DNA from: Bacillota bacterium
GTDB taxonomy: Bacteria; Bacillota; Clostridia; Oscillospirales; Acutalibacteraceae
DNA: 64,000 nucleotides
NCBI GenBank assembly: GCA_023410445.1
Contig: JAEYPT010000009.1
Location: forward strand, 298,076-362,075
Direction of reading: 5' to 3'
In this document: piece by piece, positions 1-8,152 of the stretch
How positions within the stretch are numbered: position 1 is the stretch's first letter
Layout of the letters: each line of letters opens with the position of its first letter
Notes under the pieces: model-generated
Databases searched by the model: none
Seen by the model: the letters and a program-made list of their open reading frames with translations, nothing else
What the model was told of the DNA's origin: nothing
Translations under genes and position numbers: made by a program

Positions 1-66
1 GAGGAAGCGGCGCGGGCATCGCTGAATATCATCATCCATAATCAAAAGCAGAGGTCGGATGAATAA
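1..66 (+). CDS. C-terminal end of an unidentified protein (partial)
   Basis: An open frame enters from the left edge and stops with TAA at 64-66. The 21 visible residues (EEAARASLNIII then HNQKQRSDE) form an amphipathic end. It could be the tail of a LacI-type regulator or of many other proteins; no motif allows an assignment. The promoter of the next gene starts 20 bases downstream, so it is probably a separate transcription unit. Confidence 0.45.
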   Translation, partial: EEAARASLNIIIHNQKQRSDE

Positions 67-85
67 AGCCTTTCTTGCGGCAAAC

Positions 86-115
86 TTGACAAGCCAGCGA
101 AAAAAGTGGTAAAAT
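86..115 (+). promoter_or_regulatory. Sigma-A promoter of the MarR/ABC exporter operon
   Basis: TTGACA at 86-91 and TAAAAT at 110-115 are separated by 18 bases. Transcription would start near 122, just ahead of two palindromes and the MarR gene. Confidence 0.7.
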
Positions 116-130
116 AATCAACATTGATAG

Positions 131-165
131 TTAGCAAGCTAATTGTTAGCATTACAATTAATTGT
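131..165 (+). promoter_or_regulatory. Two palindromes, candidate MarR operators
   Basis: TTAGCAAGCTAA at 131-142 (TTAGC arms around AA) and ACAATTAATTGT at 154-165 are both perfect palindromes lying between the promoter and the MarR start codon. MarR-family proteins bind such short dyads and commonly repress their own operon. The location fits a roadblock or autorepression site. The binding itself is inferred. Confidence 0.5.
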
Positions 166-178
166 ATGGAGGAGAAAT

Positions 179-607
179 ATGTCTGTCAGTTTACACCACG
201 CGGTCCTTATGACGTATAACGCTCAGAAGAACAGTCTGCGACCCGGCATGGTTGCGATTGGTCTTTCACCCGGTCAGCCAAAGGTGCTGCGTTTCCTTGC
301 GGCTCACGACAGCTGTATGCAGAAGGAAATTGCAGAGGCTCTGAACATTGAGCCCGCCACCGTTTCGCGTCTGCTCTCCAACATGGAGCAGAACGGCCTT
401 GTGGTGCGCTCCACGCCCGAGGAGTGCCGGCGGGCAGAATCGGTCAGCATCACGGAAGCGGGACGTGCCGCCTTCGCCGGGTGGGAAACGGTTTGCCATA
501 CCGTAGAAGAACAGTCTCTGCAGGGGTTTTCGGAAGAGGAAAAGCTGCAGTTTATGAAAGGTTTGTGCCGGATGTATCAAAATCTTACGGGAAAACCGTT
601 GGAATAG
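179..607 (+). CDS. MarR-family transcriptional regulator
   Basis: A 142-residue winged-helix regulator. The central part (about residues 45-95) has the MarR recognition-helix pattern (KEIAEALNIEPATVSRLLSNME), followed by a wing (LVVRSTPEECRRAESVSIT) and a C-terminal dimerisation helix. An in-frame ATG exists at 143, but ATG 179 is preferred because GGAGGAG lies at 168-174. The gene sits 13 bases upstream of two ABC exporter genes and is preceded by two palindromes. By analogy with other MarR-ABC operons it is probably a ligand-responsive repressor of its own operon. The ligand is unknown. Confidence 0.85.
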   Translation: MSVSLHHAVLMTYNAQKNSLRPGMVAIGLSPGQPKVLRFLAAHDSCMQKEIAEALNIEPATVSRLLSNMEQNGLVVRSTPEECRRAESVSITEAGRAAFAGWETVCHTVEEQSLQGFSEEEKLQFMKGLCRMYQNLTGKPLE

Positions 608-620
608 TGGGGGAACAATC

Positions 621-2348
621 GTGGTCAAGCGACTCTATGAATTTTTTAGACCTTACCGAAAAGCGCTTTTTGGAAGTATCGCCTGCGTTATGGCAGAGTG
701 TGTGTTTGAGCTTGTCATTCCGCTCATCATGGCGGATATCATCGACGTGGGTGTCATGCAGAAGGATCGCGGCTATATTCTCCAGCGCGGTGCACTGATG
801 ATTGCATGCGCTCTGGTCGCCCTTGCGCTCGGCTCCGTCTACGCACGCCTTGGGGCACAGGCCGGGCAGGGCTTCGGCGCGGAGCTTCGGCAGAAGGAAT
901 ATAAAAAAGTACAGGAATATTCGTTTTCCAATCTCGATCATTTCAGTACGCCGTCGCTCATCACACGTCTGACCAGCGATATCACCATTCTTCAGAATTC
1001 CGTCTGCAACGGCATTCGGCCGATGGTGCGTGGCCCGGTCATGATGCTGACCGGCCTGGTTATGTCCTTTGTGCTGAGTCCGAAGCTTTCCATCGTATTT
1101 CTGATCGCCGTGCCGGTCCTCGCCGCCGGACTATACCTGATCATGCGCCCTCTGGGGGCCTGTTATGCACGGATGCAGAAAATGCTGGACCGCGTCAACT
1201 CAATCGTGCAGGAAAACCTGACGGCGATACGCACAGTGAAATCCTATGTGCGGGGAGAAAGCCAGTCGGCTCTTTTTGCAGAGGGAAACGGCGATTACTG
1301 TGCCGCCTCACAGCGTGCGTTCCACACAGCCATGCTGAATATGCCGTATTTTCAGTTTGTCATGTACTGCACCATTCTCTGCATCCTCTGGTTTGGCGGC
1401 AATTTCATTCATATGGGTACCATGAAGGTCGGCGTACTGACAGGCTTTTTGAGCTATGTGCTGCAGATCTTAAACTCTTTGATGATGATTTCGAACGTGT
1501 TCCTGATGCTCAGCCGTTCGATGACCTCCATCGGCAGAGTGTTTGAGGTGCTGGACGAGAAGCCGGGGATCGTCGACGGAGGCGATCCGTCGCTTGCCAT
1601 TGAGAGCGGCAGCGTTGAATTCGACGGTGTCTCGTTTAAATACAGTGAAAAGGCGAAGGAAAATGTGCTTTCCAACGTCAGTCTGAACATCCGCGCAGGG
1701 CAGATGATCGGTGTGTTGGGCGGCACGGGAGCCGCCAAAACATCGTTGGTGCAGCTGATTCCCCGCCTTTACGACGTAAGCGTCGGCTGCGTCCGAATCG
1801 ACGGGCGCGACGTGCGTGAGTACAGTCTGCGCCAGCTGCGCGACAGCGTCGGCATGGTGCTGCAGAGCAATACGCTGTTTTCCGGAACCATACGGGAAAA
1901 TCTTCTTTGGGGCAACGAACATGCAAAACAGGAGGAGCTGGACTGGGCCTGCCGTATCGCATGCGCGGACGAGTTCCTCGGCCGTCTTCCGGACGGCTAC
2001 GACACGATGCTCGGTCAGGGCGGCGTAAACGTTTCCGGCGGGCAGAAGCAGAGGCTCTGCATTGCCCGCGCCCTGCTCAAGCGGCCGAAAATATTGATTC
2101 TGGATGATTCCACCAGCGCGGTCGATACCGCCACGGAGCGCAGGATACGCGAGCGGCTTGCGGAAGAGCTGCCTCAGACGACCCGAATCCTCATAACCCA
2201 GCGGCTTGGTTCGGTGGAAGAAGCCGACCAGATCATTCTGTTGGACGACGGCAAAGTCACCGCCGTGGGAAAACACGGTGAGCTTCTCGCCCATAATGAA
2301 GTATACCGGGAAATTTGGCAGTTTCAGCAGAAAGGAGAGATTTCGTAA
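621..2348 (+). CDS. ABC exporter half-transporter, degenerate ATP-site subunit
   Basis: A 575-residue protein with an N-terminal six-helix type I exporter membrane domain (about 1-310) and a C-terminal nucleotide-binding domain. It starts with GTG after GGGGGA. The signature VSGGQKQR is intact, but the other ATP-site motifs are altered: Walker A is GGTGAAKT (367-374, Ala372 replacing the usual Gly), the Walker B catalytic Glu is Asp496, and the H-loop His is Gln527. In heterodimeric exporters such as BmrCD or TM287/288, one subunit carries this kind of degenerate site. It overlaps the next gene by one base (TAATG) and almost certainly forms a heterodimer with it. Substrate is unknown; drug or lipid efflux is plausible. 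Confidence 0.88.
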   Translation: MVKRLYEFFRPYRKALFGSIACVMAECVFELVIPLIMADIIDVGVMQKDRGYILQRGALMIACALVALALGSVYARLGAQAGQGFGAELRQKEYKKVQEYSFSNLDHFSTPSLITRLTSDITILQNSVCNGIRPMVRGPVMMLTGLVMSFVLSPKLSIVFLIAVPVLAAGLYLIMRPLGACYARMQKMLDRVNSIVQENLTAIRTVKSYVRGESQSALFAEGNGDYCAASQRAFHTAMLNMPYFQFVMYCTILCILWFGGNFIHMGTMKVGVLTGFLSYVLQILNSLMMISNVFLMLSRSMTSIGRVFEVLDEKPGIVDGGDPSLAIESGSVEFDGVSFKYSEKAKENVLSNVSLNIRAGQMIGVLGGTGAAKTSLVQLIPRLYDVSVGCVRIDGRDVREYSLRQLRDSVGMVLQSNTLFSGTIRENLLWGNEHAKQEELDWACRIACADEFLGRLPDGYDTMLGQGGVNVSGGQKQRLCIARALLKRPKILILDDSTSAVDTATERRIRERLAEELPQTTRILITQRLGSVEEADQIILLDDGKVTAVGKHGELLAHNEVYREIWQFQQKGEIS

Positions 2349-4207
2349 TGCCAAAGACTTTTTCGCATGCAAGGCCGAAAAATATGCGCAGGGCGTTCGG
2401 CCTCTTGTGGCGCTACATGAAAAAACATGCTGTTTCGCTTACGTTGGTCTCTGTTCTTGCCGTTGTGAGCGCACTTGCATCCGTTTACGGTACATATTTG
2501 CTGAAGCCGGTCATTGACAATTACATTCTCCCCGGCAACATCCCGGGGCTGATTCGCATGGTAGCGCTTATGGCGCTGCTTTATTTCATCGGGGTCGCCG
2601 CAACATACGGCTACACGCAGGCGATGGTTGTGCTGGCGCAGAAGATTGTTGAGGAAATCCGAAACGATCTGTTCCGGAAGGTACAGAAGCTGCCGCTCAG
2701 TTATTTCGACGCACAGACGCACGGCGAACTAATGAGCCGCTTTACAAACGACATCGATACGATCTCCGACGCGCTGAACAACAGCTTCGCCATGGTGGTG
2801 CAAAGCTTTGTCGTAACGGTCGGCACGTTCGTCGTTTTAATTGTTTTGAACGTCTGGCTTTCCGTCATTGTTCTGCTCACGTTCTTTTGCATGTTTCTGT
2901 TTCTTCGGTACAGCGGGAAGCGAAGCAAAGCGTATTATGACCGGCAGCAGAAATTCCTCGGCAGTCTCGACAGCTTTGTGGAGGAAACCGTTGCGGGGCA
3001 GAAGGTCGTACAGGTTTTTAACCATGAGACGCAGAATTTTGAGGAATTTACCGCGAGAAGCCGCCATCTGCAGGAAGCTGCGACAGGCGCCGTCACGTTT
3101 TCCAGTCTGCTGGTCCCGGTCGTTGTGAGTCTGTCTTACTTCGGGTACGCGGTTTCTGCGTGCATCGGCGCTTTCTTTGCCATTTCAGGGCAGATCGGGC
3201 TCGGCACGCTGGCCTCTTACCTTGTTTATGTGCGGCAGGTCGCCATGCCAATCAACCAGTTTTCCCAGCAGCTCAATTTCATCCTTGCTTCGCTTTCGGG
3301 CGCGGAGCGCATTGAAGAGGTCCTTTCCGCACAGGAGGAAGAGGACCGCGGTAGCGTGACGCTCACCCGAGCCCAGACCCTGCCGGATGGTTCCCTCTGC
3401 GAAACAGATCTCTGTACGGAGCAGTGGGCCTGGCGCAGACAAAAAGCGGATGGCTCGGTGGAATTTATCCCGCTGCGGGGCGACGTGTGGTTCCGAGATG
3501 TGGTGTTTGGATATGCCCCGGAGCATCCGGTGATCAAAGGGATTAACCTGTACGCGAAACCGGGGCAGAAAATCGCTTTTGTCGGTTCGACGGGTGCTGG
3601 TAAAACGACCATAGCGAGTCTGATCAACCGATTCTATGAAGTGACCGCGGGAACCATTTTTTATGACGGCATCGACGTGCGTGATATTAAAAAGGATGAC
3701 CTTCGCCGTTCGCTCGGTGTGGTCTTGCAGGATACGCACCTGTTCACCGGAACTATCGCGGAGAATATCGGTTTTTCCGGCGACGATTTTGACCGTGAGC
3801 GCGTTGTAGCCGCAGCAAAGCTTGCGGGGGCAGATTCGTTTATCCGTCGCCTGCCAAACGGATACGATACCGTGCTGACCGGTGACGGCGATAACCTGAG
3901 CCAGGGCCAGCGGCAGCTTCTCGCTATCGCTCGCGTTGCCGCCGCCGACCCGCCGGTCCTCATCCTCGACGAGGCGACAAGCTCGGTTGATACGCGCACC
4001 GAACGCCAGATTGAAAAAGGCATGGACCGCCTGATGGAGGGCCGCACGGTGTTCGTAATCGCACACCGGCTTTCCACCGTGCGAAACGCAAATGCGATTC
4101 TTGTTCTAGAGGGCGGCGAAATTCTGGAACGCGGCAGCCACGATGAGCTGGTTGAGCAGAAGGGCCGCTATTATCAGCTATATACTGGTCAATTTGAATT
4201 GTCATAA
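2348..4207 (+). CDS. ABC exporter half-transporter, catalytic subunit
   Basis: A 619-residue partner of the preceding gene. The ATG at 2348 overlaps the upstream stop and is served by AAAGGAGAG at 2330-2338. It has an N-terminal membrane domain, then a linker insertion of about 60 residues before the nucleotide-binding domain, as in BmrD-like proteins. Walker A GSTGAGKT (413-420), Walker B with Glu542 (ILDEATSSVD) and an IAHRLST H-loop are canonical. The signature is LSQGQ (517-521) instead of LSGGQ. That change falls on the composite site formed with the degenerate Walker motifs of the partner, so the two sequences agree on one active and one inactive ATP site. Confidence 0.9.
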   Translation: MPKTFSHARPKNMRRAFGLLWRYMKKHAVSLTLVSVLAVVSALASVYGTYLLKPVIDNYILPGNIPGLIRMVALMALLYFIGVAATYGYTQAMVVLAQKIVEEIRNDLFRKVQKLPLSYFDAQTHGELMSRFTNDIDTISDALNNSFAMVVQSFVVTVGTFVVLIVLNVWLSVIVLLTFFCMFLFLRYSGKRSKAYYDRQQKFLGSLDSFVEETVAGQKVVQVFNHETQNFEEFTARSRHLQEAATGAVTFSSLLVPVVVSLSYFGYAVSACIGAFFAISGQIGLGTLASYLVYVRQVAMPINQFSQQLNFILASLSGAERIEEVLSAQEEEDRGSVTLTRAQTLPDGSLCETDLCTEQWAWRRQKADGSVEFIPLRGDVWFRDVVFGYAPEHPVIKGINLYAKPGQKIAFVGSTGAGKTTIASLINRFYEVTAGTIFYDGIDVRDIKKDDLRRSLGVVLQDTHLFTGTIAENIGFSGDDFDRERVVAAAKLAGADSFIRRLPNGYDTVLTGDGDNLSQGQRQLLAIARVAAADPPVLILDEATSSVDTRTERQIEKGMDRLMEGRTVFVIAHRLSTVRNANAILVLEGGEILERGSHDELVEQKGRYYQLYTGQFELS

Positions 4208-4226
4208 AAATACCCTTTAACAGCAG

Positions 4227-4257
4227 AACAACCCGCCGGTTTTTCCGGCGGGTTGTT
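4227..4257. terminator. Bidirectional terminator between convergent genes
   Basis: A 13-bp perfect stem (4227-4239 with 4245-4257) around a five-T loop. It lies between the ABC operon and the minus-strand cupin gene, whose stop codon is inside the right arm. Confidence 0.75.
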
Positions 4258-4585
4258 AATCTACAATGAGAAGTTTCGCACCTTTTTCCGTGTGGGAGCG
4301 GTGAGGATTAACATCCTCGGCAACCTGATAGCTCATTTCGGGAGTCAGAACAAATTCCCTGCCGTCATCCAGTTCTGTCACCAATTCGCCTTCCAAGACG
4401 AAAAGGAGATGCCCACGTTTGCACCAATGGTTTGCCATATACCAGGGAGTATACTCTACCACACGAACGCGGATATTCCCCATTTCAAAGGTACGCCAAT
4501 AAGCTTCACCGGTTACACCCGGATGCACGGTTGGCTTTATCGTACTCCAATCGACGGTGCAGAACGGAACCTCCTGAATTTTCAT
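4256..4585 (-). CDS. Small single-domain cupin protein
   Basis: A 109-residue protein with a single cupin barrel. The stretch NHWCKRGHLLFVLEGELVTE resembles the DHCW-motif cupin family, with Asn in place of the first Asp. A second cupin strand pattern (MSYQVAEDVNPHRSHTE) follows. AAGGAG lies 7 bases before the ATG. Cupins of this kind bind a metal or small ligand; no enzymatic activity can be assigned. It is followed by the shared terminator and preceded by the tRNA-dihydrouridine synthase gene on the same strand, 40 bases away. Confidence 0.75.
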   Translation of the reverse strand: MKIQEVPFCTVDWSTIKPTVHPGVTGEAYWRTFEMGNIRVRVVEYTPWYMANHWCKRGHLLFVLEGELVTELDDGREFVLTPEMSYQVAEDVNPHRSHTEKGAKLLIVD

Positions 4586-4625
4586 CTCCCGGCTCCTTTT
4601 ATAATCATTTATGTCCCTTACGGGC

Positions 4626-5618
4626 TTAAACGTCGATAAGCTCCTGCTCCCGGAATAAGCTTGCTATAGCCTCGTCGTACTCGTATAACCTTTGCGACTT
4701 TCGAATCTTTTTTGCGTAGCTTTCATTGTCGGTGAACAACAAAATCATGTGCGACCATAGTTCTTTCATTTTAAACAGGACATTCCGATCCCCAAACAGT
4801 ACCTTCTGATAATCCCCATAAATCTTGTCGTGAAAGTCCCTCAGCAATTTTTTATCGATCTTTGTATGGTTCATAATTTCGCTTACCAATCCGGGATTGG
4901 TAATTAGCCCCCGGCCAATCATCACAGTTTCCACTTCGGGAAAGTTTGCTGAAAACTCCTTGTAATCTTTTGCCGTGAAAATATCTCCGTTATAGCAGAC
5001 AGAGTTTTTACTTAATGCAAGCGCATCCTTGAAAACATTTAAATTGGGCTTGTTTTCGTAGTAATCTTTCTGGGTCCTTGGGTGGATAATCAGTTCTTTG
5101 ATCGGGTATTTGTTAAAAATCTTAATCAGCTCGTAAAATTCATCTGGCTGATACATTCCGATTCTGGTTTTTACCGATATGTCGGTTACCGACTGCGAAA
5201 AGACCTCATCCAAGAACGCATCCAACTTTGCTGTTTCGGAAAGGAATCCGGCCCCTTTCTTCTTTGTAACAACCGTTCGGGATGGACACCCTAAATTGAA
5301 GTTGATTTCGTCATATCCCAGCGATTTGATTCGTTCGGAGGCGCGAATGAAATCCTTTGCGTTGTTGGTCAGCAGTTGTGGAACCAAAACGATTCTTTCG
5401 TTGTTTTCCGGTAATATATCTTTTAGTTCCCGCGTCCGAAAACTTTCGCATTGGTTTGCGACAATAAACGGTGAAAAATATTGATCGATACCGGGGAAAA
5501 AGGTATGATGGGCATTCCTATAAATATACCCGGTCAGCCCCTCCATCGGTGCAAAGTAAAAGTTCATCGTTGCCGTGTGCTTCCTTCCGGGTTGATTTTG
5601 TCCTGAATTTTCTTCCAT
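4626..5618 (-). CDS. tRNA-dihydrouridine synthase family protein
   Basis: A 330-residue FMN-dependent Dus protein that reduces uridines in the tRNA D-loop. Diagnostic stretches are the N-terminal APMEGLTGYIYRN, INFNLGCPSRTVV with the following KKKGAGFL carrying the substrate-loop region, IIHPRTQKDYY, and the FMN phosphate-binding VMIGRGLITNPGL. The start at 5618 has GGGAG 8 bases upstream; an internal Met18 lacks a ribosome-binding site. The sequence is A/T-richer and more divergent than the housekeeping genes to the right. Subfamily (DusA, B or C) cannot be set here. Confidence 0.88.
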   Translation of the reverse strand: MEENSGQNQPGRKHTATMNFYFAPMEGLTGYIYRNAHHTFFPGIDQYFSPFIVANQCESFRTRELKDILPENNERIVLVPQLLTNNAKDFIRASERIKSLGYDEINFNLGCPSRTVVTKKKGAGFLSETAKLDAFLDEVFSQSVTDISVKTRIGMYQPDEFYELIKIFNKYPIKELIIHPRTQKDYYENKPNLNVFKDALALSKNSVCYNGDIFTAKDYKEFSANFPEVETVMIGRGLITNPGLVSEIMNHTKIDKKLLRDFHDKIYGDYQKVLFGDRNVLFKMKELWSHMILLFTDNESYAKKIRKSQRLYEYDEAIASLFREQELIDV

Positions 5619-5743
5619 ATTATATCTCCCGACGGAAATAAATACAACTATAACTCGATATCAATACGAAAGGACGGAATTTCCGCGGGGGGAGTCTCTT
5701 TTCTACCGTTATTTGAAACTTGCCCGATTCAAATCGGAGCGGG

Positions 5744-5885
5744 CGGGGTGACGTTGTCATTGATAAGAATATGGTACGGATTCTTCTGTTCCAATATCGG
5801 TAAGAGTTCCCTTGACCTCATCGTACGGCATGGAATACCGCTGGCTCAGATAGCGGAGCGACGCGGCAAGTTCACCGTCCGGTCC
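5744..5885 (-). pseudogene. cotJC: cotJC distal fragment (manganese catalase/spore coat), cut off by the element
   Basis: On the minus strand from the crossover at 5885 the sequence encodes PDGELAASLRYLSQRY, then SMPYDEVKGTLTDIGTEE down to 5781. This is the conserved first Mn-binding region of CotJC-type manganese catalases. It continues exactly where the cotJC 5' fragment at 13774 breaks off. After GTEE the reading frame degrades: the expected AHLEM region is missing, a stop occurs at 5757-5759, and only a short out-of-frame NVTP match (5744-5755) remains. The last two thirds of the gene are absent. Codons upstream of 5886 belong to the element, so no functional start exists. Confidence 0.85.
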
Positions 5886-5908
5886 ACTGTATCCCAATTT
5901 GTTATGAT
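5871..5908. other. attL-like junction
   Basis: On the plus strand CACCGTCCGGT (chromosomal arm, cotJC sequence) is followed by the CC core at 5884-5885, then ACTGTATC and the element arm CCAATTTGTTATGAT at 5894-5908. The core CCAC (5884-5887) is shared with the right junction. Confidence 0.75.
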
Positions 5909-5910
5909 AG

Positions 5911-7344
5911 TCACGCATAGTAATAGATCGAAATGGCGCTCTGTTCACGATCATAAATGATCTTATCCACAAACGAGCGGAGCAGCAGATTCTTTTCCTC
6001 GGCGTCGATGGCCGGGTTTCTCAATACTTTTAGCGTTCCCTTGTGACCAGCCCGGAATTTTTTAATCAGTTCGCTCTGGGACTGTGGTTTTACAACCGGC
6101 TTGGTTGCCTCCAATTGCTTGATTCGATCTTGAATCTTCTGCTTGTTGACTTTGTATTCCTCAATCGAATCGATCCCATTTTCATAAGCTTCCTTTACCC
6201 GGATCAGCTTCTGCTTTTCACGGGCGATTTGCTTTTGAATGACATCGGCTTCATATTCTGCCTTCGGGGCCAGCTTCCTGGTAATATGAATTTCCCCGCT
6301 CTTCAGGTCCTGCTCGATGGTAGCCAGTGTCATTTCGTCCAGCCGCTCAATTAAAATGCTATGGGATACGCTGCACTTTCCGTGGGCGTATCCGATGCAC
6401 TGCAGCGATCTCCCAACCGATCTGGATAGGGTCTTTCCACAGGTACTGCATTTTACAAGACCCTGAAGCATGTAGGAGGGGGGAAGTTTCTGCCCGGCCA
6501 GCTTTCCAAAGAGCATCTTGTTTTTGGTTTGGCGCTGCTGCGCTTTCTGCCAGGTCTCATTTTCAATCAGGTGTTCATGGTCGCCGTCGATGATGACAAT
6601 GCTCGGATCATTGAAATCCCGACGCGTTTTCCGCTTGGGATTCCACCGGATTTTCCCGATATAGACAGGGTTGTGGAGGATATATTCCACCGTTCGATTT
6701 TCCCACAAGCCGCCTCGCTTAGTCCGTATTCCCATGGCATTTAACTTCAGCGCAATTGTGCGGCAGCCTTCCCCAGAAATGTAGTCATCGAAAATCATAC
6801 GGACAAACGGCGCCGTGTCGGGATCAATTACATACTTTTTATCCTGAATCTTATATCCGAATGCTGGAGCGGTTACCGGCTCCCCGCGACTCACTTTTTC
6901 ATTCATGCCGCGGCGTACTTCCTCAGCTAGATTGATGCTGTAATATTCGTCCATTGCTTCAATCATCGCTTCCACGATGATCGACATTTTGTCGTCGCCG
7001 ATCTGTTCCGTGACGGAAACGATATCGATTCCGCATTGTTTCCGAAGCATAGATTTATAGACGATGCTGTCCTGACGGTTTCGGGCGAAGCGGGAGAATT
7101 TCCAGACGATGATTACATCAAAAGGCTTCGGCTTCTTTTTGGCCGTTCCGATCATCCGCATAAACTCTGGCCGCTTTTCTGCCTTCTTGCCGCTGATCCC
7201 TTCGTCCTCACGGAAAATAAACTCCTCAGGAAGGACCATGTCGTTTTTTTTGGCATATTCGCGAATCTTTTCCAGCTGGCTGTCTGGGCTATACTCCATC
7301 TGATCGTCGGTGGAAACGCGGATATAGGCAGCTGCAATTTTCAT
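5911..7344 (-). CDS. Large serine recombinase (integrase)
   Basis: A 477-residue site-specific recombinase. Residues 1-145 form the resolvase catalytic domain with nucleophile Ser11 (YIRVSTDDQ) and the conserved KFSRFARNRQD arginine motif (82-92). A recombinase domain follows (about 155-290), then a zinc ribbon (Cys299, Cys302, Cys316, Cys324) and a charged coiled-coil tail (about 345-400). AGGAGG lies 8 bases before the ATG at 7344. The gene is transcribed toward the left junction and ends 26 bases from the core, the usual position of a serine integrase gene next to its attachment site. It is the obvious enzyme for integration of this element. Excision would need a directionality factor, and none was recognised. 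Confidence 0.93.
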   Translation of the reverse strand: MKIAAAYIRVSTDDQMEYSPDSQLEKIREYAKKNDMVLPEEFIFREDEGISGKKAEKRPEFMRMIGTAKKKPKPFDVIIVWKFSRFARNRQDSIVYKSMLRKQCGIDIVSVTEQIGDDKMSIIVEAMIEAMDEYYSINLAEEVRRGMNEKVSRGEPVTAPAFGYKIQDKKYVIDPDTAPFVRMIFDDYISGEGCRTIALKLNAMGIRTKRGGLWENRTVEYILHNPVYIGKIRWNPKRKTRRDFNDPSIVIIDGDHEHLIENETWQKAQQRQTKNKMLFGKLAGQKLPPSYMLQGLVKCSTCGKTLSRSVGRSLQCIGYAHGKCSVSHSILIERLDEMTLATIEQDLKSGEIHITRKLAPKAEYEADVIQKQIAREKQKLIRVKEAYENGIDSIEEYKVNKQKIQDRIKQLEATKPVVKPQSQSELIKKFRAGHKGTLKVLRNPAIDAEEKNLLLRSFVDKIIYDREQSAISIYYYA

Positions 7345-7364
7345 GATTCTTCCTCCTGTTGCAA

Positions 7365-7396
7365 AACACCCCGCGCCAGTAAGGACGCGGGGTGTT
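7365..7396 (-). terminator. Terminator of the DUF3862 gene
   Basis: An 11-bp stem AACACCCCGCG (7365-7375) with CGCGGGGTGTT (7386-7396). Read on the minus strand it is followed by TTTTGC. It separates the zinc-ribbon gene from the recombinase gene, whose Shine-Dalgarno follows immediately. Confidence 0.7.
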
Positions 7397-7408
7397 GATC
7401 TACACTAA

Positions 7409-8020
7409 TTATTCCAATCCGATTTGCGTCTTAGATACAAGCTTGTTGTTTTGTACCATAATATTGGCATTAGAGATCCCGTCCTCGCCATACCACATAT
7501 ACATTGCCGTTTTAATTCCACCAACCTCTGATTCCGAAAGAAGACTTCCCTCGCCGCCAACGATTTTCACAACCTGAGCATATGTCATACCAGTTTTTAT
7601 TTGGTCAAATTCAGCTTTTGTTATTGTCGCGGCTTCGGCTTTATCGGAAGCAGCTTCACTAGATGCTGAAGCCGATGAAGCAGCAGCTGACGATGGGGCT
7701 GACTTGTGAGGTGCTGATGCAAGGGCTGCTGATGAAGAGGCCGGCGCATTGGAAGAAGCACTAACTGTCGTACTGCTCCCCTTTCCATTGATTGCAGCTA
7801 CAACAATACTTAGCACCACAAGAACGCCAAGTGCAATCAGCCCACCCTTGAGGCAACCGCTCTTTTTCTTTTGGGGAGGCACGGGGTTTTGATACGTGTT
7901 CATTGGCTGTTGGTATACTGGGGGGACAGGAGTCGGCTGTTCTGCCTGCGCAACCGATGGAGTACCGCATTCAGGGCAGAATTTCCCTTCAAATTCTTTA
8001 CCGCATTTCGAACATTTCAT
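7409..8020 (-). CDS. Zinc-ribbon membrane protein with DUF3862/BLIP-like domain
   Basis: A 203-residue protein in four parts. An N-terminal zinc ribbon has CSKCGKEF and CPECGTPS. A Pro/Gln-rich linker and KKKS lead to one membrane helix (about 60-78, LIALGVLVVLSIVVAAI). A Ser/Ala-rich low-complexity stalk spans about 85-130. The C-terminal domain (ITKAEFDQIKTGMTYAQVVKIVGGEGSL and following) resembles DUF3862/beta-lactamase-inhibitor-like repeats. Topology would place the zinc ribbon in the cytosol and the DUF3862 domain outside. GGAGAGGG precedes the ATG. It lies within the integrative element; its function is unknown. Confidence 0.8.
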   Translation of the reverse strand: MKCSKCGKEFEGKFCPECGTPSVAQAEQPTPVPPVYQQPMNTYQNPVPPQKKKSGCLKGGLIALGVLVVLSIVVAAINGKGSSTTVSASSNAPASSSAALASAPHKSAPSSAAASSASASSEAASDKAEAATITKAEFDQIKTGMTYAQVVKIVGGEGSLLSESEVGGIKTAMYMWYGEDGISNANIMVQNNKLVSKTQIGLE

Positions 8021-8146
8021 GTTTCCCTCTCCTTTATTCCGCTATTGACAAATTATGACAACAACGTATAATATTCTCGAGGGGTATTCCCAAACCTCAT
8101 TGTCTCAATCTCCCGTTCGCTATTTACAGTGGTGGACGGGATTTTT

Positions 8147-8152
8147 ATTATA
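8147..8152 (-). promoter_or_regulatory. Extended -10 element ahead of the DUF3862 gene
   Basis: On the minus strand TGCTATAAT forms an extended -10. No good -35 is seen. It implies a leader of about 120 nt that contains a TCCCGT/ACGGGA inverted repeat (around 8111-8141). The rest of the gene-free stretch 8021-8425 shows nothing I can identify. Confidence 0.4.

Noticed and set aside
5757..5972. A 71-codon minus-strand open frame as an independent gene
   Set aside because: Its first 27 codons are recombinase-end and attachment-site sequence read in another frame; only the part after 5885 is catalase-like, so it is a cotJC remnant with a chance start.
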